A stretch of 64,000 nucleotides of DNA from Defluviitaleaceae bacterium (GCA_009784025.1 WQVK01000001.1:1-64000); one strand, 5' to 3'. Shown: positions 8,302 through 17,456, counted from the stretch's first letter. Notes: generated by a model from the letters alone, not told the origin. Translations and numbers: made by a program.

Positions 8302-9397
8302 ATCCTTTGCCTGCCATTTCTGCCATAAACTTTGGGATATCAAGGCTCTGCGGGCATTGGCCCACGCATATACCGCAGCCTGTGCATTGGCTTGGGCGTT
8401 CTGATGGTGGTAGGGGGTCCATGCGCTTTAGCCGCCAGTCGCCGCCCACGCGGTAATCGTTGTAAATACGCAGCAGCTCTGGAATATCCAGCTTATGTGG
8501 GCAGCCATCGCAATAGCGGCAGAAGGTGCAGGTTGCGCCAATGGATTTAAAGAAAGACGAGCTGGCTGCATGTATTAGCTCTTTTTCTGCGAGTGTTAGG
8601 GGTTTATTTTCCTGGAAAGTAGCGATATTATCCTGCGCCTGCTCCATATTGGACATGCCGCTTAGTATCACGGTTATGTTTAGGTCAAGCAAAAAGCGGA
8701 ACGCCCAAGATGCCAGGCTGCGGTTGGGTTCTGCGTTTTGCAGCAGGGCTGCACCTTCTTCATTTAACCGGGCCAAAAGCCCGCCATGGGCTGGCTCCAT
8801 AGCCATTACGGGGATATTATGCTCTTGTAGAATTTCGTATTGTTCCTTGGCCGGGCCGTGAAACCAATCGTAATAATTTAGCTGTATCATTACAAAATCC
8901 CATTGGGTGTATTTTAATGCCTGCCGCAGCACGCTTGGGCGGCCGTGGAACGAGAAGCCTAAGTTTTTGATGCGCCCCTTAGCCTTTTCTTCCAAAAAAT
9001 ACTCCACGCCGCCGTTGCCCAGGTAACCCTTGATATGGTTATCTGAAATGCCATGGCACAGGTAAAAGTCGATATAATCGGTTTGCAGGCGCTCTAGTTG
9101 CTCTGGAAACTGGATGCGATAATCCGGTTGCGCCAGTAAGTTGTATTTATCTGCAAGGAAATAACTTTCCCGCGGGTATTTTTGCAGCGCGCGGCCTAGA
9201 AAGCGCTCAGAATCCCCGCCATGGTACACATATGCGGTGTCGAAATAATTTACGCCCTGGGCCATAAGATAGTCGATAATTTCTGCGCCCTTTTCGAAAA
9301 GTACGGGTTTGCCCCAGCCTTCTTCTACCTGCGGCAGGCGCATTGCGCCCATGCCTAGATGAGATATGGGTTTGCCTTTAAAATCTTTGCGGGTCAT
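8297..9397 (-). CDS. Aldo/keto reductase with C-terminal 4Fe-4S domain
   Basis: This 366-residue protein has an aldo/keto reductase barrel with the usual tetrad visible as D53 and Y58 (YFDTAYVYHG), K84 (LADKYN) and a histidine in FYLCHG. From about residue 285 it carries cysteines CTFCRYCDGCPH and then CTGCGICVGQCPQ, the ferredoxin-like cluster ligands of the COG1453 reductase group. It probably reduces a carbonyl or accepts electrons through Fe-S, in the cytoplasm of an anaerobe; the substrate is unknown. The start has AAGGAGG. The stop codon comes from a family C repeat end. Confidence 0.9.
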   Translation of the reverse strand: MTRKDFKGKPISHLGMGAMRLPQVEEGWGKPVLFEKGAEIIDYLMAQGVNYFDTAYVYHGGDSERFLGRALQKYPRESYFLADKYNLLAQPDYRIQFPEQLERLQTDYIDFYLCHGISDNHIKGYLGNGGVEYFLEEKAKGRIKNLGFSFHGRPSVLRQALKYTQWDFVMIQLNYYDWFHGPAKEQYEILQEHNIPVMAMEPAHGGLLARLNEEGAALLQNAEPNRSLASWAFRFLLDLNITVILSGMSNMEQAQDNIATFQENKPLTLAEKELIHAASSSFFKSIGATCTFCRYCDGCPHKLDIPELLRIYNDYRVGGDWRLKRMDPLPPSERPSQCTGCGICVGQCPQSLDIPKFMAEMAGKGY

Positions 9398-9471
9398 GTT
9401 GCCCTCCTTTTAAGCTGCGGTAGTAGGTTTATGCGATTATTTTAACAACCGACCACGGCCACTCAATCTTC

Positions 9472-9957
9472 CTAATCCTGCCTATACACAAAATGCAGCG
9501 GATGCTGCGGAATGCACTGGATATGCTGGCTTATACCTTCTGGGTAAAGCTGAATTTCGCTAAGCTGCCCTAGCGGCACCCAAACGAAATCTAAATCTAT
9601 CCGCTGGCCGCCAATTTCATCGAAGGCACGGAAAATGCCGCTGGTGGGGATTTGCCCCTCGCTAAGCAGTGAAACCGTATAATACAGGCCAATTTGCTGG
9701 CATGGCAGCTCGTCCCAAGGGAAGAAATTTTCGCCCACCAATATGAGCTTGTTCACTTTAATATCTGCGCCAATTTCTTCTTTAAACTCCCGCACCAATG
9801 CCTGGGCAGAGGTTTCACCATGGGTCACATGGCCGCCCGGAAGCGAGTAGCCACTATCATTTAGCGGCTTTTGCAACAAAACCTTTCCGCCGTGGATTAG
9901 CACCCCCGCAATGCGATACGAGAATATAAATTCCTCGGTTTTAGAAATTAAATCCAT
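9472..9957 (-). CDS. NUDIX hydrolase
   Basis: This 161-residue protein has a complete Nudix box (GGHVTHGETSAQALVREF followed by KEEIGADI), the Mg-binding motif for cleaving nucleoside-diphosphate-X substrates. The preceding strand (IAGVLIHGGKVLLQK) is typical. The exact substrate cannot be read from sequence. It follows the GNAT gene by 9 bp and probably shares a transcript with it. The start is supported by AGGAGG. Confidence 0.92.
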   Translation of the reverse strand: MDLISKTEEFIFSYRIAGVLIHGGKVLLQKPLNDSGYSLPGGHVTHGETSAQALVREFKEEIGADIKVNKLILVGENFFPWDELPCQQIGLYYTVSLLSEGQIPTSGIFRAFDEIGGQRIDLDFVWVPLGQLSEIQLYPEGISQHIQCIPQHPLHFVYRQD

Positions 9958-9966
9958 GGGTGCCTC

Positions 9967-10692
9967 CTATATGGTAACTGCCAAAACCTCTGCCAGCTTG
10001 GCGAAGCCGATTTTCTCTGCCAGCTTTTGGGATGCTATGTTGCAGGTATCATGTGACCATTGGGGCGCTTTGCCACTGGCCATTATGTTTTGGGCGGCTT
10101 TGGCACAGGCGGCTGCGGCGTAACCACGGCCCATGTAGCCAGGCAGGGTGTTTATGCCTATTTCTTGCACCAGCTCTGACAGGTATGGCATAGTTGGGGC
10201 GTCTGTACAGCTTACAATGCGGCCGCCATGGTATACAGCCACGCATGTGCCGGCCGCGGCCATTTCGGTAAAATATTCTTCCAGCCAGTCTATTTTGCTG
10301 CCCGGAAAGCAGCCTAGAAAGAAGTTTTTGTAATCATCATATTCAGTCACATTCTCCGCCAAAATATTTGAGGGCTGGCTGCCTTGATAAATGTATTTGA
10401 TATTATGTTTAACTTCGCGGCCAAAAACCGTGGCTAATGTAGATTTGATTTCCGCCGCAGTATTATCTGTGTGAATAGCTTGCTGTAGCCTGGAAATTTG
10501 CGGGCTGGCGGCATCGCCATAAGATAGTACTATTTTACCCGGCTGCACCCAGCAATAAATATCAAAGCGGGCAGAAAACCCAGGTTGTTGCACATTACGC
10601 TCTGCCGAGTGGATAAAATGGATGGCCTGCCCGCCAGATAAGCAGCTTTGTTGGCCTAGCATGGCTTCATAATATAGGATGGTTGGGTTCAT
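9967..10692 (-). CDS. GNAT-family acetyltransferase (two-part)
   Basis: The protein has 241 residues. The C-terminal half carries a GNAT acetyl-CoA site (INTLPGYMGRGYAAAACAKA; the Q/RxxGxG/A loop) and the terminal TCNIASQKLAEKIGF strand-helix. The N-terminal 120 residues fit the substrate-side domain of GNAT_acetyltran (PF12746)-like proteins. It is probably an N- or O-acetyltransferase of unknown substrate. Upstream is a 426-bp gap holding a terminator and a family A repeat. Confidence 0.82.
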   Translation of the reverse strand: MNPTILYYEAMLGQQSCLSGGQAIHFIHSAERNVQQPGFSARFDIYCWVQPGKIVLSYGDAASPQISRLQQAIHTDNTAAEIKSTLATVFGREVKHNIKYIYQGSQPSNILAENVTEYDDYKNFFLGCFPGSKIDWLEEYFTEMAAAGTCVAVYHGGRIVSCTDAPTMPYLSELVQEIGINTLPGYMGRGYAAAACAKAAQNIMASGKAPQWSHDTCNIASQKLAEKIGFAKLAEVLAVTI

Positions 10693-10792
10693 TTTATGGT
10701 CTCCTATGGGTGCTACAGGTTTACTATTCCTGCTATTTTAATCATTTTCGTAGGTTTGGTCAAATTGTTAGGGATTTGTCACTGACGGGTAT

Positions 10793-10823
10793 AAATAAAA
10801 GCCCGGAGTTGCCTCCGGGCTTT
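10793..10823 (-). terminator. Rho-independent terminator downstream of guaA
   Basis: On the minus strand AAAGCCCGGAG-GCAA-CTCCGGGCTTT is followed by TTATTTAT. It lies downstream of dapF-guaA, after the family A repeat, and upstream of the GNAT gene. Confidence 0.85.
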
Positions 10824-10870
10824 AGAATGCTCTTTACCTAAATCGCAATATGATGCCGCAAAATTATTGA

Positions 10871-10986
10871 TATAGTGAAATAATTCGAAAGCGTTTTCGC
10901 CTGTCGCGGCAAAAACGCCTGAAACGCCTTGTCTCGGCGTTTCAGGTGCCGCTTGGGTTAGACCGTTTCTCATTTGTTTAACTATA
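10871..10986. repeat. Family A MITE-like repeat, copy 1
   Basis: This 116-bp element begins TATAGTGAAATAATTCGAAA and ends TTTCTCATTTGTTTAACTATA. It folds into one long imperfect hairpin with internal AAACGCC/GGCGTTT arms. The TA-rich ends suggest TA target sites, as for IS630/Tc1-mariner-derived MITEs. Other copies are at 22390 (shortened), 41798, 42063 (truncated) and 49763. Confidence 0.8.
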
Positions 10987-11118
10987 AACTCTATTTATTT
11001 ATGTTTTTAAGTCGCATATTACTATTCACGTGCAACTGTCCCGCTGCCAAAATGTTATCACGGCAGTTATCGACAGGCTACAAACTCAGTAAAATCAACA
11101 TTCTTTACACAGGTTTGT

Positions 11119-12426
11119 TTACTGCCATTCAATAGTCCCGGGCGGCTTCGAGCTTATATCGTACACAACACGGCTAACATCCTCTATTTCGCTGGAGATG
11201 CGTACTGCCATGCGGTTTAGAAGCTCGTGGGGGATTGGCGTGTAGCTGCAGGTCATGAAATCTTGCGTGGTTACGGCACGGATGGCTAGCACTGGGTCGT
11301 GGGTGCGGTTGTTGCCTTTTACGCCCACGGAAGATGTGTCGGTTAGCACCGCGAAGTATTGGTCTGGGCGTTCGCTTTCTGGTAGTTTGTCCAGTTCTTC
11401 CCGCACTATGGCGTCTGCACGGCGCAGGGTGTTTAACTTTTGGAATGTGACATCACCCATGATGCGCACGGCTAGGCCAGGGCCTGGGAATGGTTGGCGG
11501 TTTACTAGGTATTCTGGCAGGCCCAGCATTAGGCCTATTTTGCGCACTTCGTTTTTGAATAGGCCGGATAGAGGCTCTACAATTTGCTCGAAGTCTAGGT
11601 TTTCTGGCAGGCCGCCTACGTTGTGGTGGCTTTTTATGGTTGCGCCATGTGCGCCGCCAGATTCTACAATATCTGGGTAGATTGTGCCTTGGGCCAGGAA
11701 GGGGATTTTGCCCAGTTTTTTTGCTTCTTCTTCGAATACGCGGATAAATTCTTCGCCTATTATTTTGCGCTTGGTTTCTGGGTCTGCATGACCTTTTAGT
11801 TTGCCCACGAAGCGTTCTGCTGCGTCTATTCTTATGAATTTCAAGTCCCGTTTAGAGAAAATTTCTTCTATCTGGTCGCCTTCGTCTTGGCGCATTAGGC
11901 CGTGGTCCACGAACAGGCAGGTTAGCTTGCCCGGGATGGCCTTAGACAGCAACGCCGCGCAAACGCTAGAATCTACCCCGCCAGACAGTGCCAGCAGCAC
12001 ATTGCGGCCTGCGGTGGTTTCACGGATTAGTTCTACCTGGGTGCTGATGTAATCCTCTAGCTTGTAGCCGCCTTTTGCATGGCATTCATTGAAAATGAAG
12101 TCTTTTATAATGCCTTGTAGGTCTTTTGTTTGCGTCATATCGACGGTGTGTATGTTGTTGCCTGTGCTTGGCACAGGCACTCCTGCCAGATTATATGCCA
12201 GCACTGGCACGCCTAATTCAAACAGCCCCGGGTCGCATTTTACTGCGTCTGGGGCGTTTTCTTGGTTGCCTGTGATTATTATGCCAGTGGGTTTCATTGC
12301 GCGGATTTTGTCCGCGGACAGATGCCATGGGATTATCTCTGCATATACTTGCAAGTCGCGGACGGTGCGGGCTAGCAGTTCCTTATGCAGCCCGCCAAAG
12401 TCCATTATCAGGATTAGGTCGCTCAT
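11119..12426 (-). CDS. guaA: GMP synthase with degenerate, glutaminase-less N-terminal domain
   Basis: This 435-residue protein has a complete ATP-pyrophosphatase domain (ALSGGVDSSVCAALL P-loop from about residue 150) and a complete GMP-synthase C-terminal dimerisation domain ending PPGTIEWQ, so XMP amination is probably retained. The N-terminal class I glutamine amidotransferase domain is cut to about 115 residues. The first strands align (ILIMDFGGLHKELLARTVRD, GIIITG, FELGVPVLAY), but the GxCYG nucleophile region reads AYNLAG. About 90 residues, including the later His-x-Glu pair, are absent. It probably uses free ammonia or a separate glutaminase. ATG 12426 overlaps the dapF stop (ATGA) with AAGGAG upstream. 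Confidence 0.93.
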   Translation of the reverse strand: MSDLILIMDFGGLHKELLARTVRDLQVYAEIIPWHLSADKIRAMKPTGIIITGNQENAPDAVKCDPGLFELGVPVLAYNLAGVPVPSTGNNIHTVDMTQTKDLQGIIKDFIFNECHAKGGYKLEDYISTQVELIRETTAGRNVLLALSGGVDSSVCAALLSKAIPGKLTCLFVDHGLMRQDEGDQIEEIFSKRDLKFIRIDAAERFVGKLKGHADPETKRKIIGEEFIRVFEEEAKKLGKIPFLAQGTIYPDIVESGGAHGATIKSHHNVGGLPENLDFEQIVEPLSGLFKNEVRKIGLMLGLPEYLVNRQPFPGPGLAVRIMGDVTFQKLNTLRRADAIVREELDKLPESERPDQYFAVLTDTSSVGVKGNNRTHDPVLAIRAVTTQDFMTCSYTPIPHELLNRMAVRISSEIEDVSRVVYDISSKPPGTIEWQ

Positions 12427-13295
12427 ATCTTCACTACTCCTTCGTACACTTTTATACATTCGCCGCTCATATACACGGCTTCGTCGGTGTAGTTGATGGT
12501 TAGTATGCCGCCGCGCACTTCTACTTTAATGTCTGTGTCTTTATCGCAGAAGCCTAGCTGAACCGCAGCCACAGCCGCAGCGCACGCGCCTGTGCCGCAG
12601 GCCATGGTTTCGCCTGTGCCGCGCTCCCAAATTCGCATACGCAGGTAGTTGCGGCTTACCATCTGGGCAATCTCTAAGTTAACCCTTTCTGGGAAGAGGT
12701 TGGCATGTTCAAACATTGGGCCAATCGTCTCTAGGTCAAAATGGTCTATATCATGATGGAAAATAACCGCATGGGGGTTGCCCATGTTTACGCATGTAAT
12801 CTCGTAAGGCTGGCGCGTTATATTGACTTTCCGCTGGATAATCGCCTCGCCGCTAAGGTTGACCGGAATCTTCTCTGGCGCTAGCTCTGCCTTGCCCATA
12901 TTCACCTTGGCCGCCAGTACCCTGCCGTCCACTATGGTCATCTCCATATCCTTTATGCCGCTTAATGTTTCTATCTTCACATTGGGTGTTGTAAACGTAC
13001 CGTTTTCGTACAAATACTTGCCCAGGCAGCGCAGGGCATTGCCGCAATTGTCTGCTTCGCTGCCATCTGCATTAAACATGCGCATGGCCGCATCTGCAAC
13101 TTCAGACGGCAACATAAGCACAAGCCCGTCGCCCCCCACGCCCTTGTGCCTATCTGAAAGTACCCTGGCAAGCTCGCCCGGGTTAGGAATATCCACATCA
13201 AATCCATTGAAGAAAATATAATCATTGCCGCAGCCATGCATCTTAACAAAAGGTACTCTGCGCCCCACAAACTGAAAAGTGTCAATACTGGTCAT
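12423..13295 (-). CDS. dapF: Diaminopimelate epimerase
   Basis: This 290-residue enzyme interconverts L,L- and meso-diaminopimelate for lysine and peptidoglycan synthesis. The N-terminal FVKMHGCGNDYIFF is diagnostic. Both catalytic cysteines are present, in EADNCGNALRC and in MACGTGACAAA. Length is normal. The start has GAGGTGG. Its stop overlaps the start of guaA by 4 bp, an unusual pairing that couples cell-wall and purine genes. A possible meso-DAP dehydrogenase elsewhere in the window would offer an alternative route to the same product. Confidence 0.97.
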   Translation of the reverse strand: MTSIDTFQFVGRRVPFVKMHGCGNDYIFFNGFDVDIPNPGELARVLSDRHKGVGGDGLVLMLPSEVADAAMRMFNADGSEADNCGNALRCLGKYLYENGTFTTPNVKIETLSGIKDMEMTIVDGRVLAAKVNMGKAELAPEKIPVNLSGEAIIQRKVNITRQPYEITCVNMGNPHAVIFHHDIDHFDLETIGPMFEHANLFPERVNLEIAQMVSRNYLRMRIWERGTGETMACGTGACAAAVAAVQLGFCDKDTDIKVEVRGGILTINYTDEAVYMSGECIKVYEGVVKI

Positions 13296-13385
13296 AACCC
13301 ACCTCTTCGGTTGAAATTTAGGACAAAATCTTATATAAAAATTGGGCGAATGTCAAGTTTTAAAAGCTTTTAAGACCTTTATAAG

Positions 13386-13510
13386 GCCGTCAGAGGCTTC
13401 GCCCCCGACACCTCCACTTCTTTTCATAAGATTCGCTTCGCGAACCCGGCGTTGTGCGCCGCCCAATTTCTTTCGGGTTGCCTTTGAGAAAAAAGAAGCA
13501 AAAAACTTTA
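13386..13510. repeat. Family G composite repeat (reverse orientation)
   Basis: It has the core GTCAGAGGCTTCGCC, then a ttcgcttcgcgaacccggcg module and a cccaatttctttcgggttgcc module. It is part of an 825-bp gene-free stretch (13296-14120) that also holds families B, C, the GGTACC element and another family G copy. Confidence 0.6.
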
Positions 13511-13592
13511 GAATTTTTATTTTTGGGTTGCAAAGTTGGTGGAAGCTTTGCTGTTTGTGGAGCTACCATTGAAATTGCGTTTTTTGCAATTT

Positions 13593-13756
13593 TATAGCCG
13601 CTCCACCTAAAAACCCTCACATAGAGCTTGTAAATTTCCCACAAGCCTTCGTCGCTAAAAACCTTGTGCACCGCTAGTGCGCGGCGGTTTTCAGCTCCTC
13701 GCCTTGCGAAAAATTTCCCGCGCTCTATGCGAATGTTTTTAGGTGGAGCGGCTATA
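13593..13756. repeat. Family B MITE-like repeat, copy 1
   Basis: This 164-bp element has 22-bp terminal inverted repeats, TATAGCCGCTCCACCTAAAA and its complement, bounded by TA. It interrupts a family C end: GCAATTT lies on the left and GAAGAACTCTA on the right. A second copy in the opposite orientation is at 17482-17633. Confidence 0.8.
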
Positions 13757-13777
13757 GAAGAACTCTAATAAAAAAAT

Positions 13778-13825
13778 GGTACCATACGGTACCATAAACC
13801 GGCGAAAATGGTACCGCATGGTACC
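13778..13825. repeat. 48-bp GGTACC twin-arm element, copy 2
   Basis: The arms GGTACCATACGGTACC and GGTACCGCATGGTACC start 32 bp apart. One central base differs from the perfect inverse. It lies in the divergent region between dapF and the ABC operon, so here it is not downstream of any gene. Confidence 0.85.
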
Positions 13826-13934
13826 ACATTTTGGAAAAAACGCATGTTTTGCCTTCGGGTATACGCAAAAAACCGCTAAACAAGCCACTTCTTTAAAAAT
13901 AAAAAACACAAAAGTAAAAACTTCTGTGTTTTTG

Positions 13935-14045
13935 GCTCAAAAATTAAAGTTTTTGCCCCTCTTTTTTTCAAAAAGAGGGTGGGTGTGGGCTGGTCGGTTG
14001 CTACGCAACTTGCTTGCCTTAGCATCCTGAGGCAAAGCCCACGGT
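13935..14045. repeat. Family G repeat, long variant
   Basis: AAATTAAAGTTTTTGCCCC, the palindrome CTCTTTTTTTCAAAAAGAG, and a GGTCGGTTGCTACGCAAC-type module also present at 34450 and 57787. It ends about 75 bp upstream of the ABC transporter gene. Confidence 0.6.
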
Positions 14046-14128
14046 TTCAATCTTTACAATTTCTTTACAAATTCGCCCCCGCAATATGTTATACTGTGCA
14101 GGATTTTTAATTTAAAGGAGTGGTGAGC

Positions 14129-15184
14129 TTGGTTGAAGTAAAGAATTTGACAAAAATTTACGGCAAGCATCGGGCGCTGGATAATATTAGCTTTAGTATT
14201 GCCCCGGGCGAGATTATTGGCTTCCTTGGGCCAAACGGCGCGGGCAAAACTACTACCATGAATATCATGACCGGGTTTATTGCTGCCACCAGCGGCGAAG
14301 TGACCATCGATGGGCTAGACACCGTGGCCGAGCCAGAGCGCGTTAAGGCCAGCATAGGTTATTTGCCGGATACTCCGCCTGTTTATGGCGATATGCGAGT
14401 TGTTGAATATCTTAACTTTGTGGCAGATATTAAAAAGGTTAAGGCCGGCCGCAAAGAAATGTTGCAAGATATAATGCGGCAGCTAAGCATTGACGATATC
14501 CCCAAAAGGCTTATAAAGAATCTCTCCCGCGGGTACCGCCAGCGGGTTGGCTTAGCGCAAGCCATGGTGGGCCAGCCCAAGCTGATAATAATGGACGAGC
14601 CTACCATAGGCCTAGACCCTAAGCAAATAATCGAGATGCGCGATGTGGTTAAAAACCTTGGCAAAAAGCATACCGTAATCCTATCATCCCACATTATGCA
14701 AGAAGTAAGCGCCGTTTGCGACCGGGTTATAATAATCAACCGTGGCAAAATAGTAGCCACTGGCACGCCAGAATCCCTTTCTAAAGGCCTGCAGCAAGGC
14801 AGCATAAAAGTACGCATAAAAGGCGACCCTGCAGCCATAAACACAGCCCTAGCCGCCTACCCAATAATATCCGGCATCACCCCAGAACCTTCCCCAGAAG
14901 AAGGCGTAACAGACCTAATACTAAGCGGCAACGAAGGCACAGATATCCGTGAGGCCATTTTCAATTGCATGTCCAACAACAACCTCCCAATCTTACTAAT
15001 GAAATCCACCGAAATGTCCCTAGAAGAAATCTTCCTCTCCTTCACCTCCTCGCCGGATGGGCAGCTCCGTGGAGGTGTATCTGAGGCTTCAGCATACGAC
15101 TCGCGGCCGGATGCCGTGGGAAGCGTAACCGGGTTGCGGCAGCAGGACTTGGGGCAGAACCCCATTTCAAAGGAGGAAGCCTAA
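14129..15184 (+). CDS. ABC transporter ATP-binding protein (GldA-like)
   Basis: This is the roughly 351-residue ATPase of an ABC-2 type exporter. Walker A GPNGAGKTT, signature LSRGYRQRVG, Walker B LIIMDEPTIGLDP and the switch His region SSHIMQEV are all present in the first 210 residues. The track begins at GTG 14120, but AAAGGAG ends at that base, so TTG 14129 (LVEVKNLTKIYG) with 8-nt spacing is the likelier start. The last ~45 residues (from SSPDGQLRGG) are low-complexity and look repeat-derived. TAATG overlap couples it to the permease. Its partners resemble GldF and GldG, so it may export or assemble an envelope component. Confidence 0.92.
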   Translation: MVEVKNLTKIYGKHRALDNISFSIAPGEIIGFLGPNGAGKTTTMNIMTGFIAATSGEVTIDGLDTVAEPERVKASIGYLPDTPPVYGDMRVVEYLNFVADIKKVKAGRKEMLQDIMRQLSIDDIPKRLIKNLSRGYRQRVGLAQAMVGQPKLIIMDEPTIGLDPKQIIEMRDVVKNLGKKHTVILSSHIMQEVSAVCDRVIIINRGKIVATGTPESLSKGLQQGSIKVRIKGDPAAINTALAAYPIISGITPEPSPEEGVTDLILSGNEGTDIREAIFNCMSNNNLPILLMKSTEMSLEEIFLSFTSSPDGQLRGGVSEASAYDSRPDAVGSVTGLRQQDLGQNPISKEEA

Positions 15185-16047
15185 TGACTGCAATTTATAA
15201 AAAAGAAATGCGAACATATTTTACGCATATGATGGGATACGTTTTTCTGGCTATTATGCTGCTGCTGGTTGGGATTTTCTTCTCCACAGAGACTATCGGC
15301 CGGCACAACCCTAATTTCCATATGGTGCTGTTTAATATTACTACTTTTTTCTTTGTGCTGGTGCCGGTGCTTACCATGCGGCTTTTTTCTGAAGAAGCGC
15401 GGCAAAAGACAGACCAGCTACTTTTCACCAGCCCCCTTAGCGTGATGCAAATTGTGCTGGGTAAGTTTTTGGCGGCTTTTAGCTTGTTTCTTGTTGGCAC
15501 GGTGGTTACTGTTGTGCTGCCGCTAATGGTGCGTAGCTATGGCGAGCTGCCTGTTAGCCAGATTGTTGGTACTTATGTAGCGTTTTTGCTTATTGGCGCG
15601 GCTTCCATTGCGGTTGGCGTGTTTATTTCTGTGCTTACAGATAACCAGATTATCGCGGCTATTGCTACCATGGGCGCGATTTTTCTTATGTTTATCATGG
15701 AAACTGTGGCTTTACTTATGCCGGTTACTACCGTGGCGTCTTTGATTTTTGTGGGGGTTTTAGTGCTTGGGGTGGCCGCAGTTTTGTACAATTCTACCAG
15801 GAATATTATCGTGGCGGTTATTGTTGCGCTGCTTGGGGCCGGGGCTGTGGCCGGGCTTTATTTCTTGGGGGTTTTGGCATTTGATGGGGTTATCATTAGG
15901 GTCTTGCAATGGCTTTCTATTTTTGCACGGTTTAACAATTTTGCCCTGGGCATGTTAAATATTGGCGATATTGTCTACTATATTTCCTTTGCAGCGCTTT
16001 TTGTGTACCTTACGGCCAATGTGATTGAAAAAAGGAGGTGGAGATAA
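15184..16047 (+). CDS. ABC-2 type permease (GldF-like)
   Basis: This 287-residue membrane protein has six predicted hydrophobic segments and the start typical of ABC-2 permeases that follow a GldA-type ATPase (IYKKEMRTYFTHMMGYVFLAI). It has AAAGGAGG ribosome-binding sites for itself and for the next gene. The start overlaps the ATPase stop (TAATG) and its own stop overlaps the next ATG in the same way. It probably forms the channel of the exporter. Confidence 0.9.
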   Translation: MTAIYKKEMRTYFTHMMGYVFLAIMLLLVGIFFSTETIGRHNPNFHMVLFNITTFFFVLVPVLTMRLFSEEARQKTDQLLFTSPLSVMQIVLGKFLAAFSLFLVGTVVTVVLPLMVRSYGELPVSQIVGTYVAFLLIGAASIAVGVFISVLTDNQIIAAIATMGAIFLMFIMETVALLMPVTTVASLIFVGVLVLGVAAVLYNSTRNIIVAVIVALLGAGAVAGLYFLGVLAFDGVIIRVLQWLSIFARFNNFALGMLNIGDIVYYISFAALFVYLTANVIEKRRWR

Positions 16048-17456
16048 TGAAGCTACGGGATAAACGCTTCCGCTATGGTATGTTCTCTACGGTTATGATG
16101 CTGCTGGCAGTTATGCTTTTTATTATTGTTAACCTGGTTGCCAGCGGTTTTAATATCACCCGCGACCTCACCCGCGAGCAAGTTTTCACCCTTACAGACC
16201 GCAGCATAGAATTTTTGGCAGAACTTAACAGCCCTGTAACTATCTACTATCTAGTGCCAACCGGCCACGAGCATGTGATAATATCACAACTGCTGGAAGA
16301 ATACGCTGCGGCATCAACTTATATCCGCGTAGAGCTGCGTGACCCCACCATCAACCCGGTGCTGGCTCATCAGCTTGCTGCCGAGGCAAGGCTGGCGGGG
16401 GGTATTCCCATAGGCAGCACTGGTAGCATTGTTGTGCAATCTGCAACTGGTACAGTAGCCGTTACAGAACTGGATATGCTGCCCCGCAACGCCGCAGGGG
16501 AAATCACTTCCATGAATTTCGAGCCATCTATCACCCGCGCCATCCACAATGTAAGCCAGGGCGTACCGCCTGTGGTCTACTTTGTTTATGGCAGCGGCGA
16601 AATTGACATAAGCATACCCTTTATAGGATATTTGCTGGCAGAAAACTTTGCCCTGCGTTCCATCAACCTGGTAGAAAATCACATTCCAGACGATGCAGAC
16701 ATCCTCTTTATAACCATGCCCTCACGGGATTGGACAGCCGCCAAACGCGACCGCATAGAGGCCTTCCTTACCGGCGGTGGCCGCGCCTTCATGGCCTTAA
16801 ACCTACGCAACGAGGCCACCCCAAGCTTTGACAATATGCTGGCCAGCTTTGGCATAGCCGTAGGCAATTTCCTAGTGCTGGAGGGTGACAGCCGCCAATA
16901 TATAGACAACCCCAGCATAATAATACCAACCCAGCAAAACCACCCGGCGCTAAACAACCTCTATCACAGCGATTTCGTTAACATACTACCCGTAACAACC
17001 GCCCTAGAAATACTAGACATGCGCCGCCCTGCAACCAATATCACGCCGGTATGGACAACATCATTCAGCTCCTTCGGCCGCCACGACCCAAATGAAACCA
17101 GCCCAGAAAGAATCCCCAGCGACAGCGACGGCCCCTTCAACCTAGCCTTAGCCATAACAGAGCGCATAGGCGAAAATGAAACCCAATTTATAGCCGTAAG
17201 CAGCCTAACCCTAATCTCCGACGACGTAACCCCCTTCGTGGGCGAAAGCAACTGGCTCTTCGTGGCAGATTCCCTGCGCTGGCTACACGGCCAGCCATCT
17301 GGCATATTCATCCCACGCCGCAACCCGCCAGGCATGAACCCCCTAATAGTACCAGGCTTCCAAGCCAACATTTTCCGTGCAATAGCAATGGGCGGCCTGC
17401 CAGCGGTGACTTTGATAATAGGCGTGATTGTGTATGTGAAGAGGAAAAATAACTAA
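16047..17456 (+). CDS. GldG-like ABC-associated envelope protein
   Basis: This 469-residue protein has one N-terminal transmembrane segment (MLLAVMLFIIVNLVA), a large extracytoplasmic domain and a C-terminal membrane anchor (LPAVTLIIGVIVYVKRK). The region NITRDLTREQVFTLTDRS matches the start of the GldG/ABC_transp_aux (PF09822) domain. ATG 16047 follows AAAGGAGG and overlaps the permease stop; the track GTG is too early. Together the three genes form a complete GldA-F-G-type exporter, known from gliding motility in Bacteroidota but also found in Bacillota with unknown cargo. Confidence 0.88.
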   Translation: MKLRDKRFRYGMFSTVMMLLAVMLFIIVNLVASGFNITRDLTREQVFTLTDRSIEFLAELNSPVTIYYLVPTGHEHVIISQLLEEYAAASTYIRVELRDPTINPVLAHQLAAEARLAGGIPIGSTGSIVVQSATGTVAVTELDMLPRNAAGEITSMNFEPSITRAIHNVSQGVPPVVYFVYGSGEIDISIPFIGYLLAENFALRSINLVENHIPDDADILFITMPSRDWTAAKRDRIEAFLTGGGRAFMALNLRNEATPSFDNMLASFGIAVGNFLVLEGDSRQYIDNPSIIIPTQQNHPALNNLYHSDFVNILPVTTALEILDMRRPATNITPVWTTSFSSFGRHDPNETSPERIPSDSDGPFNLALAITERIGENETQFIAVSSLTLISDDVTPFVGESNWLFVADSLRWLHGQPSGIFIPRRNPPGMNPLIVPGFQANIFRAIAMGGLPAVTLIIGVIVYVKRKNN

